From assembly GCF_022539505.1 (NCBI RefSeq), contig NC_061514.1, positions 324,181,090 through 324,245,089 on the forward strand: DNA of 64,000 nucleotides, read 5' to 3'. Every line of letters starts with the position of its first letter. Position 1 is the first letter of the stretch. A program made the translations under genes and the position numbers. The stretch comes from Lolium rigidum (taxonomy: Eukaryota > Streptophyta > Magnoliopsida > Poales > Poaceae). The notes beneath the pieces were generated by a model. That model was given only the letters and a program-made list of their open reading frames with translations. It did not search any database and was not told the DNA's origin. Shown here in pieces: positions 45,850 to 56,468 of this stretch.

Positions 45850-47012
45850 TGTGTTGCGGTCAGAAACCCACCGGCGAGCAACGACGGGCAACACAGGAGA
45901 GCCGGGAGCAACTTAGGGCTGCGGCTGGCCCAGGTCCCTCCGAGCGACGGCCCGCAAAGACTCCGGCACGCACGTCCGATGCTGGTGCAAGGGCGTGCCA
46001 CCTGACCTATACCTGGTCGGGAAGGTGATGGAGATGCCTCGCTTAGTTTCCTGCATGGCATACACGTAAACATTAAATACGAGCCTCGATTGGCTCTCAG
46101 GTTATCCTGTGAATCGGCTCAAAGAGCCGATCCACCCATGATTCCCACGAGGTGTACGAATATATGGTGGTCCTGCTTGATCAAGATAAAGCTAAAACGA
46201 TCTACGACGATTTAGGGTTTTCACCGCATAATCGGAACGTCCTACTCACGATTGGGCCTCGCGGCCACGCACGGTGATCGTAAGCCGATCCTAGACAAGG
46301 CCTAAAAACCAACACGAGGTTGATCCCCGGAACATCCTGTCTAGGGCTAGCAAACTACACCCTACGCGCCGCTGGATCCTCCAACCCTTTGTAAGGCCTA
46401 ACTATGCAGATATTAAACTAATCCTTGAAGAACAAGGAGCAACCATAACGGATCGGATCTACTAAATAATGATCAAGCGGGTGTCGCCCCTACACCTAAG
46501 ATAGGTGTAAGGGCGGCTAGATGTCTAAGGGTTGCACTACGACAAGCATATGATATGAAGAACAATGCTAACCCTAACACATCTAAGATAACTACGTTGC
46601 TCGCCATCAAAAAGGCTTCGAGTACGAGCAACGCATGAACAACGAATAAACTTGTACTCGCCTAGATCGCAAGATGCGATCTAGGCAGCATGATGCTTAC
46701 CCGGAAGAAACCCTCGAGACAAGGGAGTTGGCGATGCGCCTAGATTGATATGTGGTGAACGTGATTGTTGTTTATTTCATAAACCCTAGATACATATTTA
46801 TAGTCCGTAGACTTTCTAACGTGGGAATAATCCCAACCGTGCACGAGACAAACTCTAACTAACCGACACGTATCCTAATATATTACAGATACACGGGCAA
46901 ACTAGCCCAAACTTTGCATAACAGGCCGATTCACGTATTTCTTCTATGTATATTCTTCAAGTCCATCTTGATCGCGGCCTACCTCTGACTCGGTCAAATT
47001 CTGGCGATAACA
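45850..47012 (-). repeat. 5' LTR of element E
   Basis: On the plus strand it runs from TGTGTTGCGGTCAG to GGCGATAACA (1163 bp) and is followed by CAAGT, which in C's intact LTR lies at the same point. The partner LTR is not visible. No gene lies in it. Confidence 0.75.
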
Positions 47013-47809
47013 CAAGTATCAACTTGGCCAGAGCCTCTACTAGCAACGGAGAGCATGCAAGAACATAAACAACACATATATGATAGATTGATAATCAACT
47101 TGACATAGTATTCCATATTCATCGGATCCCAACAAATACAACATGTAGCATTACAAATAGATGATCTTGATCATGATAGGGAGCTCACAAGATCTAAACA
47201 TGATAGCACATGAGGAGAAGACAACCATCTAGCTACTGCTATGGACCCATAGTCCAAGGATGAACTACTCACACATCAATCCGGAGGCGATCATGGTGAT
47301 GAACAGTCCTCCGGGAGATGATTCCCCTCTCCGGCAGGGTGCCGGAGGCGATCTCCTGAATCCCCCGAGATGGGATTGGCGGCGGCGGCGTCTCTGGAAC
47401 TTTTTCCGTATCGTGGCTCTCGGTAATAGGGATTTCGCGATGGAGGGGAAAAATAGGCGGAAGGGCAGCGTCGGTGGAGGCACGAGGGCCCCACACCATA
47501 GGGCGGCGCGGGCCCACCCTGTGGTCTGGGCGCCTCGTCGCCCCACTTCGTATCCCCTTCGGTCTCCTGGAAGCTCCGTGGAAATATAATACCCTGGGCG
47601 TTGATTTCGTCCAATTCCGAGAATATTTCCTTTGTAGGATTTCTGAAACCAAAAACAGCAGAAAACAACAGCTGGCTCTTCGGCATCTCGTCAATACGTT
47701 AGTGCCGGAAAATGCATATTAATGATGTAAAGTGTGTATAAAACATGTGAGTATTGTCATAAAAGTAGCATGGAACATAAGAAATTATAGATACATTTGA
47801 GACGTATCA
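47013..47809 (-). repeat. 5' LTR of element C, part 2
   Basis: It resumes at CAAGTATCAACTTGGCC, matching 27298-28109, and ends ATACATTTGAGACGTATCA. GCGGC follows. Confidence 0.9.
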
Positions 47810-48130
47810 GCGGCGCGGCCAGGGGTGGGGCCGCGCCCCCTATGGTGTGGCCGCCTCGTGGCCCCTCTTCGTCTCCTCTTCGATGTTCTGGAAGACTCCG
47901 TGGAAAATAAGACCGTGGGCTTTTGTTTCGTCCAATTCCAAGAATATCCGTAAACTAACTTTTCTGAAATCAAAAATAGCAGAAAAGAGGAACTGGCACT
48001 GCGGCATCTTGTTAATAGGTTAGTCCCGGAAAATGCATAAAAACATTATAAAGTGTGAGTAAAACATGTAGGTATTGTCATAAAACAAGCATGGAACATA
48101 AGAAATTATAGATACGTTGGAGTCGTATCA
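47810..48130 (-). repeat. 5' LTR of element B, part 2
   Basis: It includes the GCGGC duplication (47810-47814) and the last 316 bp of B's right LTR, matching 1909-2224. It ends GATACGTTGGAGTCGTATCA, then CCTTA. Confidence 0.9.
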
Positions 48131-48567
48131 CCTTACAACCTACCCACGTGGCTGTGCACCAAATAAAGGTACATATACCTGAGTATTCTCATTCAGGGGC
48201 CAAAACAACCAGGTGTCGACATGCATTTGTATCTCGGGCTGCTGAAAGAGGAGTTAGACACTTTGTGGAAGACACCACCCCGTACGTGGGACGCCTACAC
48301 TAGAACTTATTTTGATATGAGAGCCGCGTTGATCACGACGGTCACGGACTATCCTGGTTACGCATATGTATCTGCCCAGGTCGGCCACGGATTCTGCGGC
48401 TGTGTGAAGTACATGGACGAGACCCCGCATCTACAGCTACCAAGGGATCCCGGGTCCTCGAAAACCGTGTACCCAAGTACTCGAAGGTGGCTTCGCTTGG
48501 ATCACCCATGGAGAAAACGCGGTGACCTTTTCAATGGTAAAGATGAGCCCGATGGACCCCCGCGCCC
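48131..48567 (+). pseudogene. CACTA transposase, middle fragment
   Basis: It resumes the protein broken at 570: PYNLPTWLCTK, then a TAA (about 48164), then the same frame with GPKQPGVDMHLYLGLLKEEL and DTLWKTPPRTWDAYTR, through the Cys-rich GHGFCGCVKYMDETP to GKDEPDGPPRPR. After PPRPR the sequence jumps to a different part of the protein in another frame, so roughly a hundred codons are missing. This absent piece normally includes the D-V-M-H segment of tnp2 transposases, which probably carries a catalytic Asp. Confidence 0.88.
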
Positions 48568-50091
48568 GAGGAGCAGTTTTTTAGGTGCCTCCTAGGAGTG
48601 AAAGTTCCTCACAGTTACTCGGGGAATATAAGCAGATATCTGGAAGTAGCGAAGAAGAGGTTCACCGGGATGAAGTCTCACGACTTCCATGTGCTCATGA
48701 CGCATATACTTCTCGTTGCGATCCGAGGGATAATGGACGAGCACGTCCATGATACGCTGTTTGGCCTTTGCAACTTTTTTGACGTTATCACCAGGAAGTC
48801 GATCGGCGTGAGGCAGCTGAAGATACTACATGATGAGATCGTGGTGATACTATGTGAGCTCGAGATTTACTTCCCGCCCGCATTCTGTGATATATGCGTC
48901 CATCTCCTTCTCCGTGTCGTTGATGACATCAGGCAGCTCGGCCCGACGTTCCTCCACAACATGATGCCTTTCGAAAGGCAGAACGGTGTCATGAAAGAAT
49001 ACGTTCGCAACAGGGCCCGTCTAGACGCAAGCATGTCCAAGGGGTTTCTAATCTACGAGTACATCTCCTTATGCCAGAATTATCTAAGCACTGAGGACGA
49101 CGAGGATCATGTTGGTCTACCCCCCAGGACGCACCTCGACAGGCTCGCTAGAGTCGGTCACCGTGAGGGCTACCGCTCAGTCCATGTCGGCCTTGTCAAT
49201 CGACGCAACGACTTTGAAAGGGCTCACCGGGTCGCGCTACAACACTTAAATCTGATCGAACCTTTGGTGGAAAAGCACAAAAGCATGATCGAGCAGAATT
49301 ACATCGATATGGTCCGACTGAGGAAGATGGGAGACGTAACCAAAGAGCACAACTCCAGCTTCACGCGTTGGTTCAAGCAAACTCCAATGCTTGAAGCATA
49401 GAGAAAAAGTCCTTCTACCGAAGATGAAAAACTCATATACACCTTATCACAGGGCCCCGGGCATAACGTAAGGACCTATCAGGGGTACGACATCAACGGT
49501 TACAGATTCTACACCGATGAAAAGGACAGAAATAGTGAAAATCAAAACTTAGGATTAACTATGTTGTCATACGCCGATGACGAGACTAATGTCAAGGAAA
49601 GATTTTTTGGAAGGATCGAGGAGATATGGGAGCTCAATTACTGTGGAGAGACGGTGCCAATGTTTCGTGTGAGATGGGCCAAGAAGGTCGAAAAAGAAGG
49701 CCGATATTTCACCACCATGGTTATACTCGATGCAAAATCGAAGAACGCATCCGCGAAAAATGAGCCATGGGTACTCGGTAGCCAGGTTGATCAATGCTTC
49801 TTCATCACCGATCCGTCGAGGCCTAGCCGTGTTGTCGTGAGGAGGGGCAAGAGGAGCATCATAGGAATGCAAGGAGACGCCAACGAGAAAGACTTGGACA
49901 AGAATGGTGACCCGAAGATCAAGGATGAATTCGACAAGCACTTCGACATGCCTACTACTAGTAAAGTAAGAAGGAAGACCTCCCTACCCTCTAAAGGTTG
50001 TCCGTTCAAGCGAAGAAATCTCAAGGTGGCCGGCATAAAGTATTCAACCGCCAACAACCGAAAGGGCAAGAAGATTGCGAAGAGACGCTAG
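48568..50091 (+). pseudogene. CACTA transposase, C-terminal part (DUF4218 + DUF4216 type)
   Basis: The frame runs from EEQFFRCLLGVKVPHSYS, joined after the deletion. The first 270 aa are a DUF4218-like domain (MKSHDFHVLMTHILLVAIRG, ELEIYFPPAFCDICVHLL, LGPTFLHNMMPFERQNG). A TAG at 49399-49401 interrupts; the same frame continues for 230 codons through YQGYDINGYRFYTDEKD and a DUF4216-like domain (CGETVPMFRVRWAKK, PWVLGSQVDQCFFITDP). It ends with a basic tail (RKGKKIAKRR). This is the usual domain order of grass CACTA transposases. Stop plus deletion make it inactive. Confidence 0.88.
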
Positions 50092-50135
50092 AGCTCGGAG
50101 CCGGGACGAAGAAGATCTTTTTTTGGTCTATCACA

Positions 50136-50158
50136 TGTGTGTGAGTGTGTGTGTGTGT
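50136..50158. repeat. TG microsatellite
   Basis: Short run of TG units with one GA interruption, just after the transposase stop. Confidence 0.85.
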
Positions 50159-50305
50159 TAGACAAGTACATGCATGTGTGTGTGAGAGAGACAAGAACAT
50201 GTTTGTATGAGACAAGTAATTTATAATTCTCTACTAATTACTAAATAATGTTGTGTTATTTATTGAAATGTAACTAAAATATGAAAAAAAGGAAGAAAAA
50301 TTGTG

Positions 50306-50383
50306 TGGCAGCCAGGGTTCGAACCTGGCTACTACTGGGCTAACATTGTCCTTAACCACTAGACTAGTGCTAAGTATCTGCCA
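50306..50383 (-). tRNA. tRNA-like sequence in the CACTA 3' region (pseudogene or tRNA-derived)
   Basis: On the minus strand there is an A-box-like TAGTCTAGTGGTTAAG, a strong T-arm CCAGGTTCGAACCCTGG (5-bp stem, 7-base TTCGAAC loop, the B box), and matching ends TGGCAG...CTGCCA. No clean D and anticodon arms or discriminator layout could be drawn, so it is more likely a tRNA relic or SINE head than a working tRNA. Confidence 0.45.
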
Positions 50384-50413
50384 GGACACAACGGAATCCC
50401 ATTTTGTTTTGCT

Positions 50414-50557
50414 AAGTGTCTAAATTCTGTGGCGCACGCCCCTTTAGGTGTGCCACATAATTAAGGAATTTTGTGGCGCATGTCAGAGCTGATGCGCCAC
50501 ATAATTCTTAATTCTGTGGCGCACGTACAGGGGGTGCGCCACAGAATTTAGACACTT
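50414..50557. repeat. 144-bp palindrome of three GTGGCGCA hairpins
   Basis: The outer arms 50414-50437 and 50534-50557 are perfect 24-bp inverted copies. Between them lie three hairpins built from GTGGCGCA and its complement (about 50429-50454, 50474-50503, 50517-50542). Such GTGGCGCAC motifs are common in subterminal parts of grass CACTA elements. A MITE-like foldback insertion is the alternative. Confidence 0.75.
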
Positions 50558-50564
50558 GGTCAAA

Positions 50565-51013
50565 TAATCGACTCATTTCTTTCTTCCCCACTCACAAGCA
50601 GTTCTTCCCCGATGAGCCAACCCTAGCACCCACTGTGCTCTCGCAACCACCACCACCGCCACTGCCTAGCGTTGCCGAGGAGGAGGAGGAGGACCGCCAC
50701 GCCACCGCCGAGCAGGACGCCCGAGCCCGAGCTGCCGCCGCAGATCGAGGAAGAGGACGCGCGAGCTCGAGCCACCACCGCAGAAGAGGAGGAGGACAAC
50801 GCCGCCGCCACCGCAATCCTGTGTCGCCGCCGTTCGGTGAGAGCCCCTGTCCCCACTCCCTTGTCCCCCTCCCCACTGCCCTGTGCCCATCCCCAATCCT
50901 GCCACCGCCAGCGTCCTGCTCGATTAGCCCTTCTTTCTGGTTCTTTTGGGATGCTCGGTGATTTCCTTGTTTAGAACTTGGATGGGAGATACAATGGGGG
51001 TGTACCCTGTTGA
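50565..51013 (+). other. GC-rich remnant between CACTA repeats and element H
   Basis: The composition shifts to Pro/Glu/Ala-type codons (PPPPPLPSVAEEEEE) without a clear start codon. TTCGGTGAGAG (about 50836-50846) looks like a splice donor. It could be a captured host exon or CACTA 5' gene sequence. I do not recognise it and do not call a gene. Confidence 0.35.
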
Positions 51014-51542
51014 TGTGGGCATTACCCTTCGGGTAACTAATATCACACTACCTCTTACGGCCCAACCAGGGGCCATGAGGACACTCGATGGCAAGGTGGG
51101 CCACTACGTCGGTGCCGAAGTAGATCCCTTGAAGAACAAGACAAGGAGACGAGGAATACAAGGAAAGTTTAGTACAAGGACCCTTTGTAACCTAGTCATA
51201 CCCAGATAGATCTCTTCAGACCTGGTTCCCTATATAAGGGCCAGAAAAGGGGCTGCCGAGAACACACACAATCTTAGCAATCATAGCCACCGCAAGTTTA
51301 GAGCTAGGTCCCTCAGAACTTAGTCTCTCGACGAGATCATAGCCGAAACCTTCGGCACCCTATTGTAACCCGATATTTTCGTAATCAAGATCAGACAGGC
51401 AGGACATAAGTGTTTTACCTCATCGAGGGCCCCGAACCTGGGTAAATCGCTCTCCTCGCTAACCGATGTCTCGTGTCAGCCTACAGGATTCCATCTACCC
51501 TAATCCCCTTACGGAGGGCATTGCCGAGGAGTACCCTCGACA
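51014..51542 (+). repeat. 5' LTR of element H
   Basis: It starts TGTGGGCATTACCC and ends CCCTCGACA. A TATATAAG box lies at 51231-51238. It is followed by a primer-site-like sequence. The partner is outside the window or disrupted, so the ends are inferred. Confidence 0.6.
51231..51238 (+). promoter_or_regulatory. TATA box in H LTR
   Basis: TATATAAG in TTCCCTATATAAGGG, about 310 bp before the LTR end. It is a good plant promoter match. Confidence 0.65.
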
Positions 51543-51544
51543 AT

Positions 51545-51561
51545 TGGCGACGTCTGTGGGA
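51545..51561 (+). promoter_or_regulatory. Primer-binding site of H
   Basis: TGGCGACGTCTGTGGGA two bases after the LTR, a variant of the TGGCGCCGTCTGTGGGA form seen in related grass elements. The tRNA is not assigned. Confidence 0.55.
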
Positions 51562-51600
51562 AACCTGTTGGCACAAGATCCGTCATCGGCAAATTCGGCC

Positions 51601-53567
51601 ATGTCATCCGCAGCTTCCTCGACACCGCCAGCGTCACCGCCGGCACCTTCTTCACCAAAATCAGGGAGTTCGATTCGATTCGGCTCCTTCAAATTCACCC
51701 CGCACAGTGATTCGTCCCATTCGACCTTTTCGGATCTGTAAGGAAATTTGGGCATGACGTTCGGGATTGTTCATTGCAACGTTAACACGGAAGGGATCCT
51801 TCGGCTAATCGAGTCGTTTGTTCCCAGGTCAGCAAGGAAATCATCGGCTGCAGGATCGATCATGTCAATGTCAATCGATCTATCGGCTGGTTTGACAGAC
51901 TCAACGAATTAGTCTCCACCATCAACCCCTCGGTCGGTGTCCCTGATTTCAGTTGGATCCGATAACTCCATGTCATCTGATCTGACCTCGTACTACTGCT
52001 TAAACTGTGACACCAAGCATGGGTTGGGGTCGAGCGACACGCCGTTCATCTGCGGCACCAGATATTCATTGAGAGAGGAAAGTATCGACAGCACCGTCAG
52101 GATGACTACCTCGAGGACAATGCATCACCAAGTCTATGCTACCCTCGACGCAGGAAACATGGGGAACGGAGGAGAAGAAGGAGATCGCACCCCCCGCTCT
52201 AGCAGACGGCGAGTGGGCCGCGGCTCGGGATGCCATAACAAACAATACACCACTTCCCGCCGGGACTTCGGTCGGTACTGTTAATGCATACCGAAGGATC
52301 TTGGAGAGGAATCGGGAGCGATTGTCGAATGAGCAAGCTACCCTTAATAGTCACATACTCGCGCGGATCAGTCCAGTGAGCGCCGCAAGGCCTCGCACAG
52401 AAGCGCCTCTCGAAGCAGTCATGGCGCAGGAAGGAATCGTTCAAGGTTGTCCAGGCTCTCAGAGAATGATGCAAGAGAAATAACATAAAATTTATCTAAA
52501 TCTTTCATGACCATGGACACTGCGGGTATGCTGAGGCCAAAGACCGTCGAAGGAGCAACCGCGAACCTCGCGGTGTATTTAATTAATCAGCAACCAGCAC
52601 CCAAAGGCCCCATGGCCCAAGCTCATCGGGGTGCCTTGGAAAGCCTTGCAATCCTTGGAAACAACAGAGATCCATGAAAATAAAGAACTGCGCTCCAAGC
52701 CAGCGGTTCAAAGCATCGTTCGAGGGACACTCAAGATGAAATCACTCGGAGCAGGATCGACAAAGCTAGGCGACGACGAGCACCAAGGGAAGAATACAAC
52801 ATCGACGATTCTGAAGAAAGCCATGAATACGATGGCGAGATGAGAGGAGCTGATTGTTTGAGTTACTAGATCCGCGAGACAATGCCAGCCAAAAGGTTTA
52901 AGCCGACTCCTACTGACGCTGCCAACTATGACGGGCAGCAGGAGCCGAGGTCCTGGATAGATGATTATTTGCAGACCGTAATCTTACATAAGGGTCATCA
53001 AATAGCGGCAATGCAGTGCCTGCAGCTCTACTTAAAGGATTCAGCGCGAGCATGGTTAAGAGGTCTGTCGAAAGGATCCATCAAATATGGGACGAGTTGG
53101 TGGATGCTTTCGTAAAAAACTTCCAGGCTACGTATAAAAGGCCAGTTCGAATTGAGGAATTACGTCATTGCCAGCAGAAGCCGAAGGAGTCGATGCGTGC
53201 ATACATCGGGAGGTTTACCAAGCTCCTGAACGCTGCTGAAGACGTCTCCATTGATAGAGCAATCGACGCTTTTAGTGACGGCATCCGACGCGAATCTTAC
53301 ATCGAGGAGCTTGGACGCAAAAAGCCAAAAACCAAAACCAAACTAATGGAGATCGCTAACAGTTGGGCTGATGGTGAAGAAAATGTGCGAAAACCTCGAC
53401 CGCGCAGTGATGACGAAGACGATAATCAGCCGAGGCATGATTCGGGTAGTCGAAGAGACCGTCGTAAGAAGAGAAAAGATCGCGGATACAATGATACAAA
53501 CATGGTAGCTGCAAGATATTCTGATCGACGAGATGATCGATACGATGACAGGCGAGACGATCAGTAG
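51601..53567 (+). pseudogene. gag of H, degraded
   Basis: A first piece reads MSSAASSTPPASPPAPSSPK (51601-51741), then broken frames. The capsid part starts at 52882 (KRFKPTPTDAANYDGQQEPR, LQLYLKDSARAWLRGLSKGS). It shifts frame around 53090 into WDELVDAFVKNFQATYKRP and ESMRAYIGRFTKLLNAAEDV, and ends in a basic/acidic tail (RRDRRKKRKDRGYNDTNMVA) at a TAG, 53565-53567. LKDSARAWLRGL and the F-x-x-x-F-x-x-x-Y spacing are typical of Ty3/gypsy Gag. Several frameshifts and stops; not functional. Confidence 0.8.
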
Positions 53568-53694
53568 GACAACAATCATGAGAACCGTAACAATTACAAA
53601 TCGCGACCCTCAAGGGTCCCAGAACTCCCCTATGCCGAACAATTGAACGCTCCCAGTTACCTACACGCTTACGTCGAACTCTAAGGACAACCAG

Positions 53695-54753
53695 ATGAAG
53701 TCAAGTCACCTACTCAGGGATTGTCGGCAGTTCATCGAGATGCAGAAATTTATGCAGCAGCAGCCGAGCCAGCAACCGCCAGCTCCACCACCTCAGCACC
53801 AAGTTCAACAAGTACAACCTCGTAACCCTAACGAGTCTTTTCCCCCTCCACGAGAACAAATGAGCATGATTCACAAAAGTGGTATTTCAAGAAGAGAGAT
53901 GAAGAAGCTGACTCAAGAAATCAACCTGGTGAAAAGTACCATGTCAAACGTTCCAGAATATGTCGATTGGTCGTCTCAGAGTATCCTGTTCAGTAGAGCG
54001 GATCACCCGATGACAATCCCAAAACTAGGACACACTGCCTTGGTAGTAGAGGCGCAAGTAGGAGGATACAATATGAGCAAAGTATTCATGGATGGTGGAA
54101 GCGGTTTAAATCTGATATTCGCAAACACAGTCAGGAACATGGGAATTACAATGAGGATGTTGGAAGAATCCGACACATGTTTTCACGGCATCCTCCCCAC
54201 CGCACCAGCGTACTCTCTTGGCAGGGTTTTCTTGAATGTTGTCTTTGAGAAGCCTGACAATTTTAGGAAGGAAAAGATAGAGTTCGAGGTAGTAGATTGG
54301 GAATCATAGTACCATGCAATACTCGGGAGACCAGCCTATGCCAAATTCATGGTTGTGCCACATTACGCGTATCTCAAGCTCAAGATGCCAGGAAACAATG
54401 GAACAAATATCACAGTCTATGGAAGTTTCTCACGCTCAGATAACTGTGATCGCGAGTTTCATAGGATCGCTGCAAAATTCGGAGTAAAGCAAGAACATGT
54501 CGACTTCCCCTCCAAGTCGTTAGCACCCGACGTTAAGGAGGATGAGCGCGTCAGGAAATCAAAAAAGAAACCGGATGATCATGTACTCAAAATCTCGACA
54601 GTTGGACCTTCGGCAGCTGATAGCAAGGCCTCTGTCGACGACAGTAAAGACCTCGCGCTCGCCGCAAGCACTTCCGATGGAATCACCGACGTCACCAAAG
54701 CTACCGGTCCCCTAGACAAGATTGAAGACAAGAAGAACCCTCCTCTTGCTTAA
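53695..54753 (+). pseudogene. Protease region of H
   Basis: It reads HLLRDCRQFIEMQKFM, then a Gln/Pro-rich linker, then the protease part with HTALVVEAQVGGYNMSKVFM followed by DGGSGLNLIF, the D-G-G-S active-site variant common in this lineage. A TAG at 54307-54309 interrupts DWES / YHAILGRPAYAKFM; the frame then continues to 54753, ending in a Lys/Asp/Ser-rich tail. No polymerase follows, and the next 700 bp lack coding on this strand. Confidence 0.8.
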
Positions 54754-56468
54754 AAAGGACGGGCAGCACCATGCGTTCTTAGTTTTTCCCCTTTAAATAA
54801 GGCTTTTCAAGCCACTTCGTTTGTAGCTTACCGTATTAATAAAGACTCAATTTCGTTTATCTGAAGTATTGCAGAGATTCGGGTCACCCGAGCAATGTTT
54901 TTGAGAACCTTTTTCGTATACTACAGCGAACATCGGTTTACTCAAATTTTACCTAAGTTTGTCATCTAAAAAGCCTCTGAAATTACGAGTGCTACGAGGC
55001 AATACTTACGGGACTTTCACCCTTTGCTAGCAAAGCCTCAAACATATACGAGCACTGTGGATAGCAAGGAAAACATTCATACATTTACGAAAAGACCCAT
55101 GACCGGTACTTTAAACTACAGAAGTACTTAAGAGCGACGGAGTCACTGGCAGGCTTAGATCCATCGATTCGTTCGGGGGCTGCCGCCAAAACATACATTG
55201 GCGGTTGAAAGCAAAGTTGCACTTACATCGGGTTTTACAAACTCGCAACATGAGCTGATCACTCAAAGGAATTTGCTGCCGACAAGCATACATATACATC
55301 ATAATACAGATGTAAAATGAGTAATTAAGATTTACTCCTTAAACCTTGCCAACGGCATTTAAACGTAATTACAAAAAAAGGAGATACATATATACACCTT
55401 CCGATGAATCAATTTAATTCTAATCATCCAAACAATCGGATGCAGCATGTATCGGGGTATTTTCTTTACAACAGGAGTATAGTTCAGAACTATTTCTGTG
55501 GAGCCTCCACTTCTGCGGTTGCTATTGTAGAATCTTCAAGTCTTTCGATGATGATGGTGGCTGGAACCTCCACCCTCGGGTAGAGAGGTCCTAGCTCGCC
55601 ATCGGCGTTAGCAATCTTCATTAAGTCTGCAGAAGGATGCTATACAAGAACAAGAGCAAAAGCAGCTTTAGCTCCCGCAATAAGCTGTGCTCGAATCAAG
55701 CTTCAGATCTTCCTGGTATTACTAAACTTTGACATTAAAGTCAACAACGTAGGAGGAACCTCGTTCAAAGGGAACATTGTCTTCCAGATTATCCTTAAAC
55801 TCCTATAGCACTTGTCAAAGAATCGATGGACCTGTTGCACCCGATCTTGAAACATGGCGACAGTTGAAGCTTTTGATTGACTCCTCCAGAAAACTTCATC
55901 TGCAAATGCTAGCTGATTCAACACATTCACGCGTTCATGAATGCACTTATTCTCCTCAGCTGGGTTCAGAGCTATGACTACAAGCAGCAATGAAGGAAGA
56001 TGATAGGGCACCTTTATTATTACAGAATTGAAGGAACATAAAGTTAAAGGCACTTACAGTTCAAACTTTTCGTGGCCTTATGCAGCTCAGCAAGCGCATA
56101 TCGCTCTGTGTCGGTGGCTACCTCGCCCTTTTTCTTGATAATAGCGGCCAGAGCATAGATACCACGCATATCTTTCCCCATTTGGACGATCCGATCTTTC
56201 ATGCGTTGGAGTCAATCATTTTCGGAAGAAGCACCCGAAGAATCTTCGGCAAAGGAGGGTATAGGAAACACCTGCAAAAGTTATTAAGAGCATGATGGAT
56301 TATATGGGTTCATCACTGGAATTCACTCCCATCGGGAGTGTGCAAATAAAAGTATTATAATAGAAGGGTACTGGCAACATTGCCAATACAAAATTCGTTA
56401 CAAACATATGGTCTTATGACAAGAAATTATTTCAAACAAGAAAAGATTACAATTCAACAGGAATAAAG
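54754..56468. other. H middle region, mostly non-coding
   Basis: No clear gene on either strand. Minus-strand open stretches (for example 55703-56053) could be further 3' exons or the 3' UTR of the antisense gene, but I could not connect them by splice sites with confidence. Confidence 0.5.

Larger units (their letters stand above)
33845..47012 (-). mobile_element. Tat-like LTR retrotransposon E, left end lost in gap
   Basis: E is read on the minus strand. Its 5' LTR is 45850-47012, primer site 45829-45846, gag 45790 down to 36397 (split by F), protease 35890-36396, then a non-coding part, and on the plus strand an acidic protein gene (34092-34607). The right end ATAACA is followed by CAAGT (47013-47017), the base sequence found uninterrupted in C's other LTR at 27298-27302. 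The left LTR and duplication are not visible. There is no reverse transcriptase or integrase. Gag and protease with an opposite-strand gene near the 3' end fit Tat-lineage elements. Confidence 0.8.
26510..47809 (-). mobile_element. LTR retrotransposon C, nested in B's LTR
   Basis: C is a minus-strand element of the B/D family, with GCGGC duplicated at 26505-26509 and 47810-47814. The 3' LTR is 26510-28109, non-coding part 28110-30734, protease 30735-31416, gag 31414-32844, primer site 33079-33094, and 5' LTR 33107-33733 plus 47013-47809. About 156 bp of the 5' LTR are missing at the gap. It is interrupted by E (which holds F) and possibly by another element at 33734. Its gag is the best-preserved of the group. 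Confidence 0.9.
571..48130 (-). mobile_element. LTR retrotransposon B, full length with nested insertions
   Basis: B is a Ty3/gypsy-like non-autonomous element read on the minus strand. Its 3' LTR is 571-2224 and its 5' LTR is 25172-26509 plus 47815-48130; both are 1654 bp long. A primer-binding site lies at 25144-25161 and a polypurine tract at 2226-2239. Its own internal sequence is 2225-3027, 17540-19522 and 23030-25171. Inserted into it are A at 3033-17534, a Helitron at 19523-23029, and C at 26510-47809. It encodes only a decayed gag-protease frame. It sits in the transposase gene of a CACTA element with CCTTA duplicated on both sides. Confidence 0.92.

Noticed and set aside
50592..50974. 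Several overlapping Pro/Arg/Ser-rich frames on both strands
   Set aside because: GC-rich low-complexity DNA gives open frames in all directions; none has a start context plus recognisable domain.
55703..56053. Minus-strand 116-codon frame as a further exon of H's antisense gene
   Set aside because: No convincing splice sites link it to the exon ending at 56469; left as undecided non-coding.
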